Source of the DNA: Paenarthrobacter nicotinovorans
GTDB taxonomy: Bacteria > Actinomycetota > Actinomycetes > Actinomycetales > Micrococcaceae
Direction: 5' to 3'
Length of the DNA stretch: 64,000 bases
NCBI RefSeq assembly: GCF_007670255.1
Contig: NZ_SZVS01000002.1
Location: 372,001-436,000 of the forward strand
This document shows positions 25,238 through 33,574 of the stretch, in pieces. The notes under the pieces were generated by a model. It was not told the DNA's origin and ran no database searches. It saw only the letters and a list, made by a program, of their open reading frames with translations. Each line of letters begins with the position of its first letter. Within the stretch, counting starts at the first letter, position 1. The translations under genes were made by a program, and so were the position numbers.

Positions 25238-25938
25238 CCGTTGAAAATAACGAAAAGGACATTCAGGTGACTGAAGCTGTAGCTGCTGAAGCAACTGAGA
25301 CCGCACCCGCTACCGATGACCGCCGCGGCGGACGTCGTGGCGAGCGTGGCGACCGTGGCCAGGGCCGCGGCGACCGTGGTGGCCGTGGTGGCCGCGACGG
25401 CGGTCGTGAAGCCGAGAAGAGCCAGTTCGTAGAGCGCGTTGTCACCATCAACCGCGTTGCCAAGGTGGTCAAGGGTGGTCGTCGCTTCAGCTTCACCGCT
25501 CTGGTCGTCGTCGGTGACGGCAACGGTCTGGTCGGCGTTGGCTACGGCAAGGCCAAGGAAGTTCCCGCGGCTATCGCAAAGGGCGTAGAAGAGGCCAAGA
25601 AGTCCTTCTTCCGCGTTCCCCGCGTTGGCAACACCATCCCGCACCGCGTGCAGGGTGAGGCTGCTGCAGGCGTTGTCCTGCTGCGTCCGGCTTCCGCCGG
25701 TACCGGTGTTATCGCCGGTGGTCCGGTCCGCGCGGTATTGGAGTGCGTGGGTATCCACGACATCCTCTCCAAGTCGCTCGGTTCTTCCAACGCGATCAAC
25801 ATCGTTCACGCGACCGTTGACGCTCTGAAGCAGCTCGAAGAGCCCGCTTCCGTGGCTGCCCGTCGTGGCCTGCCGCTGGACGAGGTTGCTCCTGCTGCTC
25901 TGGTGCGCGCGCTCCAGAACCAGAAGGCAGGTGTTTAG
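25234..25938 (+). CDS. rpsE: 30S ribosomal protein S5
   Basis: S5, 234 residues, longer than the roughly 166-residue E. coli protein because of an N-terminal extension of about 65 residues rich in Glu/Ala and then Arg/Gly ([19 protein letters not shown]). The S5 core begins near [21 protein letters not shown]. The GTG start at 25234 overlaps the rplR stop; an in-frame GTG at 25267 is possible. Confidence 0.96.
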   Translation: MTVENNEKDIQVTEAVAAEATETAPATDDRRGGRRGERGDRGQGRGDRGGRGGRDGGREAEKSQFVERVVTINRVAKVVKGGRRFSFTALVVVGDGNGLVGVGYGKAKEVPAAIAKGVEEAKKSFFRVPRVGNTIPHRVQGEAAAGVVLLRPASAGTGVIAGGPVRAVLECVGIHDILSKSLGSSNAINIVHATVDALKQLEEPASVAARRGLPLDEVAPAALVRALQNQKAGV

Positions 25939-25940
25939 TC

Positions 25941-26147
25941 ATGGCTAAGAACCTGACTCCCTCCGACGCCAAGTTGGAGATCACCCAGATCAAGGGCGTC
26001 ATCGGCGCCAAGCAGAACCAGATCGCTACCCTTCGGTCCCTCGGCCTGAAGCGCATCGGACACACCGTTGTCCGTACCGCTGACGCCGTGACCGTCGGTT
26101 ACCTGAACACGGTTCCGCACCTCGTGAATGTAGAGGAGGCGAAGTAA
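25941..26147 (+). CDS. rpmD: 50S ribosomal protein L30
   Basis: L30, 68 residues; [35 protein letters not shown] is diagnostic. It overlaps rplO by one base (TAATG). Confidence 0.97.
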   Translation: MAKNLTPSDAKLEITQIKGVIGAKQNQIATLRSLGLKRIGHTVVRTADAVTVGYLNTVPHLVNVEEAK

Positions 26148-26629
26148 TGGCAGAGAACCAGACCGCCGCAGAGACTGCTGAGAAGCAGAACGCTCTGAAG
26201 GTCCACCACCTGCGTCCCGCCCCGGGTGCCAAGACCGCCAAGACCCGTGTTGGTCGTGGTGAAGGCTCCAAGGGTAAGACCGCTGGTCGCGGTACCAAGG
26301 GTACGAAGGCCCGCTACCAGGTAAAGGCTGGCTTTGCCGGCGGCCAGCTGCCGCTGCACATGCGCCTGCCGAAGCTGCGCGGCTTCAAGAACCCGTTCCG
26401 GGTTGAGTTCCAGGTTGTCAACCTGGAGAAGCTCAACGAGCTCTTCCCGGAAGGTGGCACTGTCACCGTTGAATCCCTGGTTGAAAAGGGCGCCGTTCGC
26501 AAGAACCAGCCCGTGAAGGTGCTCGGCACCGGCGACATCACCGTCAAGGTCGATGTCACGGCGCACGCCTTCTCTTCCAGCGCTTCGGAAAAGATCGCTG
26601 CAGCAGGCGGATCCACCACCACCCTCTAA
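26147..26629 (+). CDS. rplO: 50S ribosomal protein L15
   Basis: L15, 160 residues, a late 50S assembly protein. The glycine/arginine-rich segment [25 protein letters not shown] and the [17 protein letters not shown] block are typical. It is the last gene of the spc operon and is followed by a strong terminator. Confidence 0.97.
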   Translation: MAENQTAAETAEKQNALKVHHLRPAPGAKTAKTRVGRGEGSKGKTAGRGTKGTKARYQVKAGFAGGQLPLHMRLPKLRGFKNPFRVEFQVVNLEKLNELFPEGGTVTVESLVEKGAVRKNQPVKVLGTGDITVKVDVTAHAFSSSASEKIAAAGGSTTTL

Positions 26630-26663
26630 GGGCGTGTGGGGCATCAGCCCGCTGTCATAAAGA

Positions 26664-26708
26664 ATCCCGGTATGCGGGGCTTAGGCCCCGGATACCGGGT
26701 TTTTTTTC
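26664..26708 (+). terminator. spc operon terminator after rplO
   Basis: A CCCGGTATGCGGGGC arm pairs imperfectly with GGCCCCGGATACCGGG around a TTA loop and is followed by eight T residues. This is a textbook intrinsic terminator. Confidence 0.9.
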
Positions 26709-26729
26709 GTGGTTGTGGACTCTCGATTA

Positions 26730-26757
26730 TTACGACGGCGTCACAAGCAGTTAGACT
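26730..26757 (+). promoter_or_regulatory. Candidate secY promoter
   Basis: TTACGA (26730-26735), a 16-base spacer and TAGACT (26752-26757), located between the rplO terminator and secY. The presence of a full terminator makes a promoter here necessary. Confidence 0.55.
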
Positions 26758-26816
26758 CGGTTGTTGGGTTTCATTGAGCCCGACCACATCCTTGTACTTT
26801 CTACTCAGGAGGACGC

Positions 26817-28127
26817 TTGCTAAGCGCATTCGGCCGGGCGTTTCGGACGCCTGATTTGCGACGCAAGTTGTTGTTCACGCTGGGAATCATCACAATCTTC
26901 CGCTTGGGAGCTTTCATCCCCTCGCCTGGTGTGAACTACCAGAATGTCCAGCAATGCTTGAACAACGGTGACACCTCGCAGGGCATTTACCAGTTGGTGA
27001 ACTTGTTCAGCGGCGGCGCGTTGCTGCAGGTCTCGATCTTTGCCCTGGGCATCATGCCCTACATCACGGCGAGCATCATCGTGCAGTTGCTCCGGGTGGT
27101 TATTCCCCGGTTCCAGCAGCTCTACGAAGAGGGTTCCTCGGGACAGTCCAAGCTGACGCAGTACACCCGGTACCTCACCATCGCCCTTGGCCTGCTGAAC
27201 GCCACCACTTTGGTGTCCCTGGCGCGGTCCGGGCAGCTGCTTCCCGGCTGTAACCTGCCGATCATCCCCGATGAGAGCATCATCACCACCCTCCTGATCA
27301 TCATTACGCTGACGGCCGGCACCGGCCTGATCATGTGGATGGGTGAGCTCGTCACCGAGCGCGGTGTCGGCAACGGCATGTCCCTGCTGATCTTCACCTC
27401 CATCGCCGCCGGCTTCCCCCGCTCGCTGGGCTCCATCTGGGAGACCAAGGGCCCGGGCACCTTCTTCATCGTTTTGGCGATCGGCCTTCTCACCGTGGCC
27501 CTCGTGGTCTTCGTTGAGCAGTCGCAGCGCCGTGTTCCGGTGCAGTACGCCAAGCGCATGATCGGCCGCCGCACTGTTGGCGGTACCAGTACCTACATCC
27601 CCATCAAGGTGAACATGGCCGGCGTCGTGCCTGTCATCTTCGCTTCCTCCATGCTCTACCTGCCCGGCTTGATTTCGCAGTTCAACCAGCCGAAGCCAGG
27701 AGAGCAGATGGCTCCATGGGTTGAGTGGATCAACAACAACCTCACCCGTGGCGACCATCCCATTTACATGGCGCTTTACTTCGCCATGATTGTGTTCTTC
27801 ACCTACTTCTATGTGGCCATCACCTTCAACCCTGAAGAAGTGTCGGACAACATGAAGAAGTACGGCGGGTTCATTCCGGGCATCCGGGCGGGTAAACCGA
27901 CCGCGGACTACCTGCAGTACGTGCTCTCCAGGATTACTTTGCCTGGAGCCCTCTACCTGGGCTTCGTGGCGTTGATTCCGCTGGTTGCACTCGTCCTGAT
28001 CAATGCCAACCAGAACTTCCCGTTCGGTGGCACGTCAATCCTGATCATGGTGGGTGTTGGCCTGGAGACCGTCAAGCAGATTGATGCGCAGCTACAACAA
28101 CGTCACTACGAAGGGCTTTTGCGATGA
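26817..28127 (+). CDS. secY: Protein translocase channel subunit SecY
   Basis: SecY, 436 residues with ten expected membrane helices, forms the Sec channel. The N-terminus LSAFGRAFRTPDLRRKLLFTLGIITIFRLGAFIPSPGV and the cytoplasmic-loop segment near the end (QIDAQLQQRHYEGLLR) are typical. The start is TTG, with an ideal CAGGAGG seven bases upstream. It overlaps adk by four bases. Confidence 0.98.
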   Translation: MLSAFGRAFRTPDLRRKLLFTLGIITIFRLGAFIPSPGVNYQNVQQCLNNGDTSQGIYQLVNLFSGGALLQVSIFALGIMPYITASIIVQLLRVVIPRFQQLYEEGSSGQSKLTQYTRYLTIALGLLNATTLVSLARSGQLLPGCNLPIIPDESIITTLLIIITLTAGTGLIMWMGELVTERGVGNGMSLLIFTSIAAGFPRSLGSIWETKGPGTFFIVLAIGLLTVALVVFVEQSQRRVPVQYAKRMIGRRTVGGTSTYIPIKVNMAGVVPVIFASSMLYLPGLISQFNQPKPGEQMAPWVEWINNNLTRGDHPIYMALYFAMIVFFTYFYVAITFNPEEVSDNMKKYGGFIPGIRAGKPTADYLQYVLSRITLPGALYLGFVALIPLVALVLINANQNFPFGGTSILIMVGVGLETVKQIDAQLQQRHYEGLLR

Positions 28128-28702
28128 CGAGAATGCTGATCATTGGACCTCCCGGTTCGGGTAAGGGTACACAGGCTGAGCGGATTTCCGAGCGCCTCGG
28201 CGTAGTCGCCATCTCCACGGGCGACATCTTCCGTGCCAACGTAAAGGGCGAAACCCCTTTGGGCATTGAAGCAAAGAAGTACATGGATGCCGGCGACTTT
28301 GTTCCGGACAGCGTCACGAACAACATGGTTCGCGACCGCCTGAGCCAGAGCGATGTCGAAAATGGCTTCCTCTTGGACGGTTACCCGCGCACCACTGCGC
28401 AGGTTGACTACCTTGACCAGATCCTCGCTGAGGGTGAGCAGGAGCTCGACGTCGTGCTCCAGCTGACCGCTGACGACGAAGAACTGGTTGCACGGCTTCT
28501 TGGCCGCGCCAAGGAAACGGGCCGCTCGGACGACAACGAGACCGTGATCCGTCACCGTCTTGACCTCTACCACGAGCAGACCGAAGCCGTGGTGGCGAAG
28601 TATGCCGAACGTGGAATCCTCACCCAGGTGGATGGCATCGGCGGTATCGATGAAGTTACCGACCGCGTGCTCACGGCCATCGAGTCGGCCAAGGCTGTCT
28701 AG
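28124..28702 (+). CDS. adk: Adenylate kinase
   Basis: Adk, 192 residues, interconverts ATP, AMP and ADP. The P-loop GPPGSGKGT is at residues 8-16, with the AMP-site segment DGYPRTTAQ. The LID is the short form without zinc cysteines (GRAKETGRSDDNETVIRHR), normal for actinobacteria. The ATGA overlap with secY implies coupled translation. A terminator follows. Confidence 0.98.
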   Translation: MTRMLIIGPPGSGKGTQAERISERLGVVAISTGDIFRANVKGETPLGIEAKKYMDAGDFVPDSVTNNMVRDRLSQSDVENGFLLDGYPRTTAQVDYLDQILAEGEQELDVVLQLTADDEELVARLLGRAKETGRSDDNETVIRHRLDLYHEQTEAVVAKYAERGILTQVDGIGGIDEVTDRVLTAIESAKAV

Positions 28703-28740
28703 GCTTTCCACATAGCCGGGCGACCGGAGCTTCAATGTTG

Positions 28741-28780
28741 GGTGTGTCCCGTACCATAAGGTGCGGGACACACCCTTTTC
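28741..28780 (+). terminator. Terminator after adk
   Basis: Arms 28741-28755 and 28760-28774 form a 15-bp stem (one G-U pair) with an ATAA loop, followed by CTTTTCTT. It separates secY-adk from the cassette that follows. Confidence 0.85.
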
Positions 28781-28811
28781 TTATGACGCGGCACATTCTT
28801 GGGGGAAGCGC

Positions 28812-29855
28812 ATGCAGAGAGCTCTGTCAGGACACAGCCGGATCGCGGGGCTTGAGGTCTACTTGCCGCCAGCGCGCCTGGACACGGCCGCCGTCGAACG
28901 CCGCATTGAAGAGTCCAGTCCCGGGTTCCGGGTCCCGAAAGGCCTCATCGGCAGGGTCACCGGCATCCGGTCCAGGAGTGTCATGGCCGATACAGAGCAG
29001 GCCTCGGACTTGGCCGCCAACGCCGCTGCCAAGGTCCTGGCGGAATGCGGGCTCCAGGCTCCTGATGTTGACCTGCTCATTTTCGCTTCAGCCAGCCAGG
29101 ACATGGTTGAGCCGGCGACCGGCCACATGGTGGCCGCAAAGTTGGGACTGTCCTGCCCTGTCATGGACGTCAAGAACGCCTGCAACAGTTTCCTGAATGG
29201 CATGGAAGTCGCAGATGCCCTGATTGGCAGCGGACGTTATGCCCGTGTCGTGGTAGCGACGGGGGAGTCGCCTTCAAGGGCCGTGCGGTGGTCGGTTCCG
29301 GACTTCCCGACGTTTGCCTCGAGCTTCCCCGGCTACACCATGAGCGACGGCGGCGCCGCGGTGTTGCTGGAGGCTGCGGTTGGGCCTGTTGGGGCTGCCG
29401 GCGCCGCGGCAGGGATTGTCGCTGCGGCTTTCACTGCCAGAAGCAGCCACTGGTCCGTCGGGACCCTGGCGGCAGGCGGCTCGGCATTTCCACGTGATCC
29501 TGAGGCCAGCTACTTCGCCATGGATGGTGAAAAGCTCAAGGACGCCTTCCTTGACCTGGGCTCGGAGCTGCTCGAGGAGACCCTCGAGGCTTTGGGTCTT
29601 GCCTGGACTGACTTTGCCGTGGTCTGTGTGCACCAGGTCAGCGCACCTTACCGGCAGATCTTCGCAGAGGGTGCCGGTGTGCCGCCCGGGCTGTTGGTGA
29701 ACTCTGTCGAGGAATTCGGGAATCTGGCATCAGTCAGCCTCCCCCTGCAGTTGAAGCTTGCTGTTGACAGTGGCCGTGCAGGTCCGGGCGACCTTGTGGC
29801 GTTGGTAGGCCTGGGCGGCGGCGTCAGCCTGGGAATTGCGGTGGTGCGGCTATGA
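28812..29855 (+). CDS. OleA-like ketosynthase III family enzyme
   Basis: A thiolase-fold enzyme of 347 residues in the FabH/OleA superfamily. The Cys-His-Asn triad can be read: Cys124 in NACNSF, His274 in CVHQVS and Asn304 in EFGNLAS. The N-terminal block (IAGLEVYLPPARLDTAAVERRI, then GLIGRVTGIRSR) resembles OleA, which condenses two acyl-CoAs into a beta-keto acid, more than FabH; there is no acyl carrier protein gene nearby. Glu100 in DMVEPATGH may correspond to the OleA active-site glutamate, but this needs alignment. ATG 28812, after GGGGGAAG, is chosen because a longer frame would start inside the terminator stem. It overlaps the glycosyltransferase gene (ATGA). A FabH-type or acyl-transferring role remains possible. 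Confidence 0.8.
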   Translation: MQRALSGHSRIAGLEVYLPPARLDTAAVERRIEESSPGFRVPKGLIGRVTGIRSRSVMADTEQASDLAANAAAKVLAECGLQAPDVDLLIFASASQDMVEPATGHMVAAKLGLSCPVMDVKNACNSFLNGMEVADALIGSGRYARVVVATGESPSRAVRWSVPDFPTFASSFPGYTMSDGGAAVLLEAAVGPVGAAGAAAGIVAAAFTARSSHWSVGTLAAGGSAFPRDPEASYFAMDGEKLKDAFLDLGSELLEETLEALGLAWTDFAVVCVHQVSAPYRQIFAEGAGVPPGLLVNSVEEFGNLASVSLPLQLKLAVDSGRAGPGDLVALVGLGGGVSLGIAVVRL

Positions 29856-30649
29856 GCCAGGAGGGTCCGGATAAGGGGCTGACGGGTACAGGCCCTTCGC
29901 GGGAGCTGTGCATAGCCATGCCGATGCTCAACGAAGAGAAGCTCGTAAGGCAGGCCTTGGACTCCTTGGCGGCGCAGTCGTTTCCGGATTTCACAGTGGT
30001 GGTAGTGGACAACGGTTCCACGGACCGCAGCTGTGCCATCGTGGCGGACTTCGCCGCGGAGCATCCGGACATGGACATCAGGTTGGTGCATGATGCCGAA
30101 AAGGGCACGGGCGCCGCAGCTGATACCGGCATGCGTTTTGGCGTCGAGCACGGAGCGCGGTGGCTGGCGCGGACTGATGCGGATTGCCTGGCAGCTCCCG
30201 ACTGGACGGCGCGGATCATGGCCGCATTCGATGACGGGCTGGAACTGGTGGCCGGCCAACTGGTTCCCCGCGAAGACGAGGGAATCACGCAACGTGAACG
30301 GCTCATGATGTTGTTCGCCGTTGAAGTGGCTTCCTTCTTCGGAAAAATCCGTCCCGGAAACAAGGGCGAGGGGTACCTGGGCCCGTACCAGATGCTTCCA
30401 GGGTGCAATATGGCCATCACGGCAGACTTGTACCACCGCTCGGGTGGTTTTCCGAGGACCAGGATCGAGGACCTTCACGAGGACCGGGCATTATCCAACC
30501 GGGTTCGAAAGCTGACGCGCAATTACGGGCTGCGACGCGACGTGGTGGTCTACGGGTCCTCACGACGTGTGAAGGCCTGGGGACTGAAGAACACGCTGGC
30601 GTGGTACGCGGACCATCGGTACCGCCCCGAGCATGTGGACATTCGCTGA
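29852..30649 (+). CDS. Family 2 glycosyltransferase
   Basis: A GT-A fold enzyme of 265 residues. The start LCIAMPMLNEEKLVRQALDSL and DNGSTD (53-58) form the nucleotide-binding part, TDAD (108-111) is the metal-binding DxD region, and a late GGFPRTRIEDLHEDRAL segment holds the likely catalytic acidic residues. No membrane helix is seen, so it is probably soluble or peripheral. It overlaps both neighbours by a few bases. Its position inside a lipid-type biosynthetic cassette suggests that it glycosylates the product, though the sugar donor and acceptor cannot be told from sequence. Confidence 0.85.
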   Translation: MSQEGPDKGLTGTGPSRELCIAMPMLNEEKLVRQALDSLAAQSFPDFTVVVVDNGSTDRSCAIVADFAAEHPDMDIRLVHDAEKGTGAAADTGMRFGVEHGARWLARTDADCLAAPDWTARIMAAFDDGLELVAGQLVPREDEGITQRERLMMLFAVEVASFFGKIRPGNKGEGYLGPYQMLPGCNMAITADLYHRSGGFPRTRIEDLHEDRALSNRVRKLTRNYGLRRDVVVYGSSRRVKAWGLKNTLAWYADHRYRPEHVDIR

Positions 30650-31860
30650 TGGTCGGACCCGACGTGGAGCGTCAACAGAACACCCGGCAGATCGCGGCGG
30701 AACGGTGGGAGCGCCGTGTCCACCTTGGAGCGCACCCGGTGTTGTATCCGGTGATCCGTGGGCTTGGCGGATTACGTCCCGTACTGAGGCTTCCAGGGCT
30801 GGGAGTGCTGGTCAGCGAGGCCGGCTTGGTCCGCGAAGTGTTGATGAACCAGGAACTCTTCGTGAAGGACGGCCCGTCGGGCTCGGGGGCGCTGTGGACT
30901 CCCGTGGTGGGGCCGAAGGCGCTGCTGAACATGGACGGCGAGGAACACAGGCTCCTGCGGCGGCGGCTGGCAGACATTTTCACTCCCCGTTCCGTTGCGG
31001 GCATCGTGGAACCGGCAGCCCTTGCTTTGGAGTCACGCGTCCGCGGCGGTTTGGCCATGCAAGGCCGAGTGGATCTGGTGGACTGCGTGAAGGAATTGGC
31101 CGGTGGTGTCATTTCCCGGTTGCTGGGGATCCCTGCGGATGCCCCGGGGAGGCTGGCTGACAGGGAACTCTTCGACCTCGGTTCCTCCATCTCCTCCCTT
31201 GTCCGCCTGGGCCGGCCGTCGCTTACGGCGAGCCAGGTGGCCAAGGGAAAGGCCGCCGTCGAGGTTTTGGCCGGTCCGGTCCGGGTGGCCTACAGGGAAG
31301 GTGACCCGGAAACCTTCCCCGGCAGGCTCCATGAACTTGGCATGTCCGAGGACGAGGCGATGGGCATCATCAGCGCCTTCGTCATGGTGGGTACCGAGAC
31401 ATTGGTTTCGTTCGTGCCGCGGTTGGTGGCGCTGTTGGCTGACAGTGAACAGCTCGGCGAACTTGCCGGGGATCGGTCCGCCCTTCCTGCAGCAGTCAAC
31501 GAGGCGTTGCGATTTACTGTTCCCTCGCCGATGATGCTTCGGGACGCAGTGGGAGACGGGATGATTGGCGGCACGAAGGTGCTCGCAGGAGACCGGATCC
31601 TGCTTTCGACCATTCACGCCGCCAAAAGCCTTGGGGGTTTTGATCCCTCCCGGCCAACCCCACAGCAGGCACGCCAGTTATGGTTCGGTGCCGGACCGCA
31701 CTTCTGCATCGGCATGCCGCTGGCCATGGCCGAAATCAATTCGACCGTGGAGCTGCTGCTGGACTTGTACCGTCAGCGACCGTGGAGGATTGCCAGCCGC
31801 CACGTGAGCAGGGGAGTGCTGATACCTGGTTACCGGAGGTTGGAGTTGGCCCATGCCTGA
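30649..31860 (+). CDS. Cytochrome P450
   Basis: A soluble bacterial-type P450 of 403 residues. The haem-ligand loop is FGAGPHFCIG with Cys353, the I-helix oxygen-activation motif is VGTET (247-251) and the K-helix ExxR is EALR (285-288). The ATG at 30649 shares one base with the glycosyltransferase stop (TGATG); a longer frame reaching back to 30403 would run through that gene and is rejected. No ferredoxin or reductase gene is nearby, so electrons must come from partners elsewhere. Inferred role: hydroxylation or oxidation of the acyl product. Confidence 0.9.
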   Translation: MVGPDVERQQNTRQIAAERWERRVHLGAHPVLYPVIRGLGGLRPVLRLPGLGVLVSEAGLVREVLMNQELFVKDGPSGSGALWTPVVGPKALLNMDGEEHRLLRRRLADIFTPRSVAGIVEPAALALESRVRGGLAMQGRVDLVDCVKELAGGVISRLLGIPADAPGRLADRELFDLGSSISSLVRLGRPSLTASQVAKGKAAVEVLAGPVRVAYREGDPETFPGRLHELGMSEDEAMGIISAFVMVGTETLVSFVPRLVALLADSEQLGELAGDRSALPAAVNEALRFTVPSPMMLRDAVGDGMIGGTKVLAGDRILLSTIHAAKSLGGFDPSRPTPQQARQLWFGAGPHFCIGMPLAMAEINSTVELLLDLYRQRPWRIASRHVSRGVLIPGYRRLELAHA

Positions 31861-33574
31861 GGAAGTACCTGCCCGGTCCATCGCCACCGCGGATTTGATC
31901 AGCGCAGTGTATGCCGCCGCAGAACGCGTTCCCGACCACCCGGCCATCACCGCACCCGGAAGGAGGCAGCGGCGTTGGACCAGACAAAAGAACGACGGCG
32001 TACGGCCCGGCCGCACCATCACTTACCGTGGGCTGGTAGCTGGCATCGAGGCAACGGCGCGGGGGCTCCTGGAAGAAGGATTCGGCTCAGGGGAGCGGAT
32101 GCTCTTTTCCGTTCGCCCCAGTCCGGAAGCCTTCATCCTGGCCCTGGGTGCAGTCCGGGCCGGTGGTTCCGTGGTCTTTATCGACCCCGGAATCGGGCCT
32201 GCGCTCTTCCGGGACCGGGCGGAGCTTGCCGCACCGCGCTGGGCTGCCTCCGAGTCTCTCCTCTATGCGCTCAGTGCCAAGAGCCCGCTCCGTCCCTTGG
32301 CGAGGAGGCGGGGACTCCTCCTCCCGGATTACGGAGCAATGGACGTCCGGCACTTTTACTCCGGACCGTGGCTGCCGGGCGTGCCCCGGGGTGCTTCGCC
32401 GGTGAGGGCTCTTGCGGCCCCCTCCCACGGGGACGTGAGGCAGGATGACGCCGCGGAGTCGGTGACGGAACAAGAAGCTGTCATCATCTTCACCTCGGGC
32501 ACCACCGGCTCACCCAAAGGCGTGGTTCACACGCGTGGCTCGCTCGCGGCGGGTTTCGAGCAGTTATCCACGCGGTGCACCTTCGGGGAGGGCGACCGGA
32601 TCCACTCCGAGCAGCTCATGATGGGCCTGCCGGCCCTGATCGCCGGGGCACACTGGACCATGCCAGGTTATGGCTTCTCGGCGCACATCGATCCGCTGCG
32701 GCTGGCAGCAGAGTTGGGTCCTGCCTCGGGACAGGGAACAAGCTACGACGCCGCCACCCACCTTTTCCTGGTTCCCTCGCAGCTGGCGCCCATCCTGGAT
32801 GCCGTCGAAGAGGGATCCGTGCAGCTGCCCGGAACGCTGCGGACCGTCATGCTCGGGGCCGCGCCGATTCTTGCGCCTTTTCTTGACCGCGCCATGAAGC
32901 TCCTGCCCGATGTGGACTTCAAGCTCATCTACGGCATGACGGAGGTGCTGCCGATCGCGATCGCGGACGGCCGGGAGAAGTTGGCCTTCGCCTCCGGCAC
33001 GGAAGCCGAGTTCACGGCTCCCGATGGCAGCGGAGAAGGCGACTTCCTCGGGGAGCTGCTGCCCGCCGTCGGAATCCGGGTAGCCGAAGACCATGAGCTG
33101 TTCGCCCGCGGCCCGAACATGTGCCGCGGCTACCTGGGCGAGGACGCCATGGCGGAGCACGCGACAGGGGACCTCGTGCGGCTGGACCATGGCGGAACAG
33201 GGACACCCCGGTTGGTCATGATCGGGCGCAAGAAAGACATGATCATACGCGGCAAGACGAACATCTATCCCGCCCTCTATGAGCCATTGATCGCCGCGGT
33301 ACCTGGTGTCCGGCAGGCGGTCATGGTGGGTGTTCCCGACAGCATCGGCGACGAAGCCGTCTGGCTGGCCGTAGTCCCGGGTCCCGGACAGGCTGCCCAA
33401 GCCCTCAAATCCCACTTGGCGAAGGAACTGCCCAAGATCATCGATGAGTCCGCGCTCCCGGACCATGTGGAAGTCCTGGATGCCCTTCCCACTACGGGAA
33501 GGCACCGCAAAGCTGACCGAGTGGCGTTGCGGGCCATGTTCGCCGCCCGCCCAGCGCCCGGGTCGGCAGGATGA
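31853..33574 (+). CDS. OleC-like adenylate-forming enzyme
   Basis: An ANL-superfamily AMP-binding enzyme of 573 residues. Motifs in order: SGTTGSPKG (215-223, phosphate loop), YGMTEVLP (360-367), TGD (438-440), the hinge GRKKDMIIRGKTNIYP (458-473) and a C-terminal TGRHRK with Lys553. The TE-x-LP sequence resembles OleC beta-lactone synthetases, which adenylate a beta-hydroxy acid and close a beta-lactone; the hinge looks more like ordinary acyl-CoA ligases. Between an OleA-like and an OleD-like gene, OleC function is favoured, with acyl-CoA or acyl-AMP ligase as the alternative. The ATG lies eight bases inside the P450 gene, and the end overlaps the next gene by four. Confidence 0.75.
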   Translation: MPEEVPARSIATADLISAVYAAAERVPDHPAITAPGRRQRRWTRQKNDGVRPGRTITYRGLVAGIEATARGLLEEGFGSGERMLFSVRPSPEAFILALGAVRAGGSVVFIDPGIGPALFRDRAELAAPRWAASESLLYALSAKSPLRPLARRRGLLLPDYGAMDVRHFYSGPWLPGVPRGASPVRALAAPSHGDVRQDDAAESVTEQEAVIIFTSGTTGSPKGVVHTRGSLAAGFEQLSTRCTFGEGDRIHSEQLMMGLPALIAGAHWTMPGYGFSAHIDPLRLAAELGPASGQGTSYDAATHLFLVPSQLAPILDAVEEGSVQLPGTLRTVMLGAAPILAPFLDRAMKLLPDVDFKLIYGMTEVLPIAIADGREKLAFASGTEAEFTAPDGSGEGDFLGELLPAVGIRVAEDHELFARGPNMCRGYLGEDAMAEHATGDLVRLDHGGTGTPRLVMIGRKKDMIIRGKTNIYPALYEPLIAAVPGVRQAVMVGVPDSIGDEAVWLAVVPGPGQAAQALKSHLAKELPKIIDESALPDHVEVLDALPTTGRHRKADRVALRAMFAARPAPGSAG

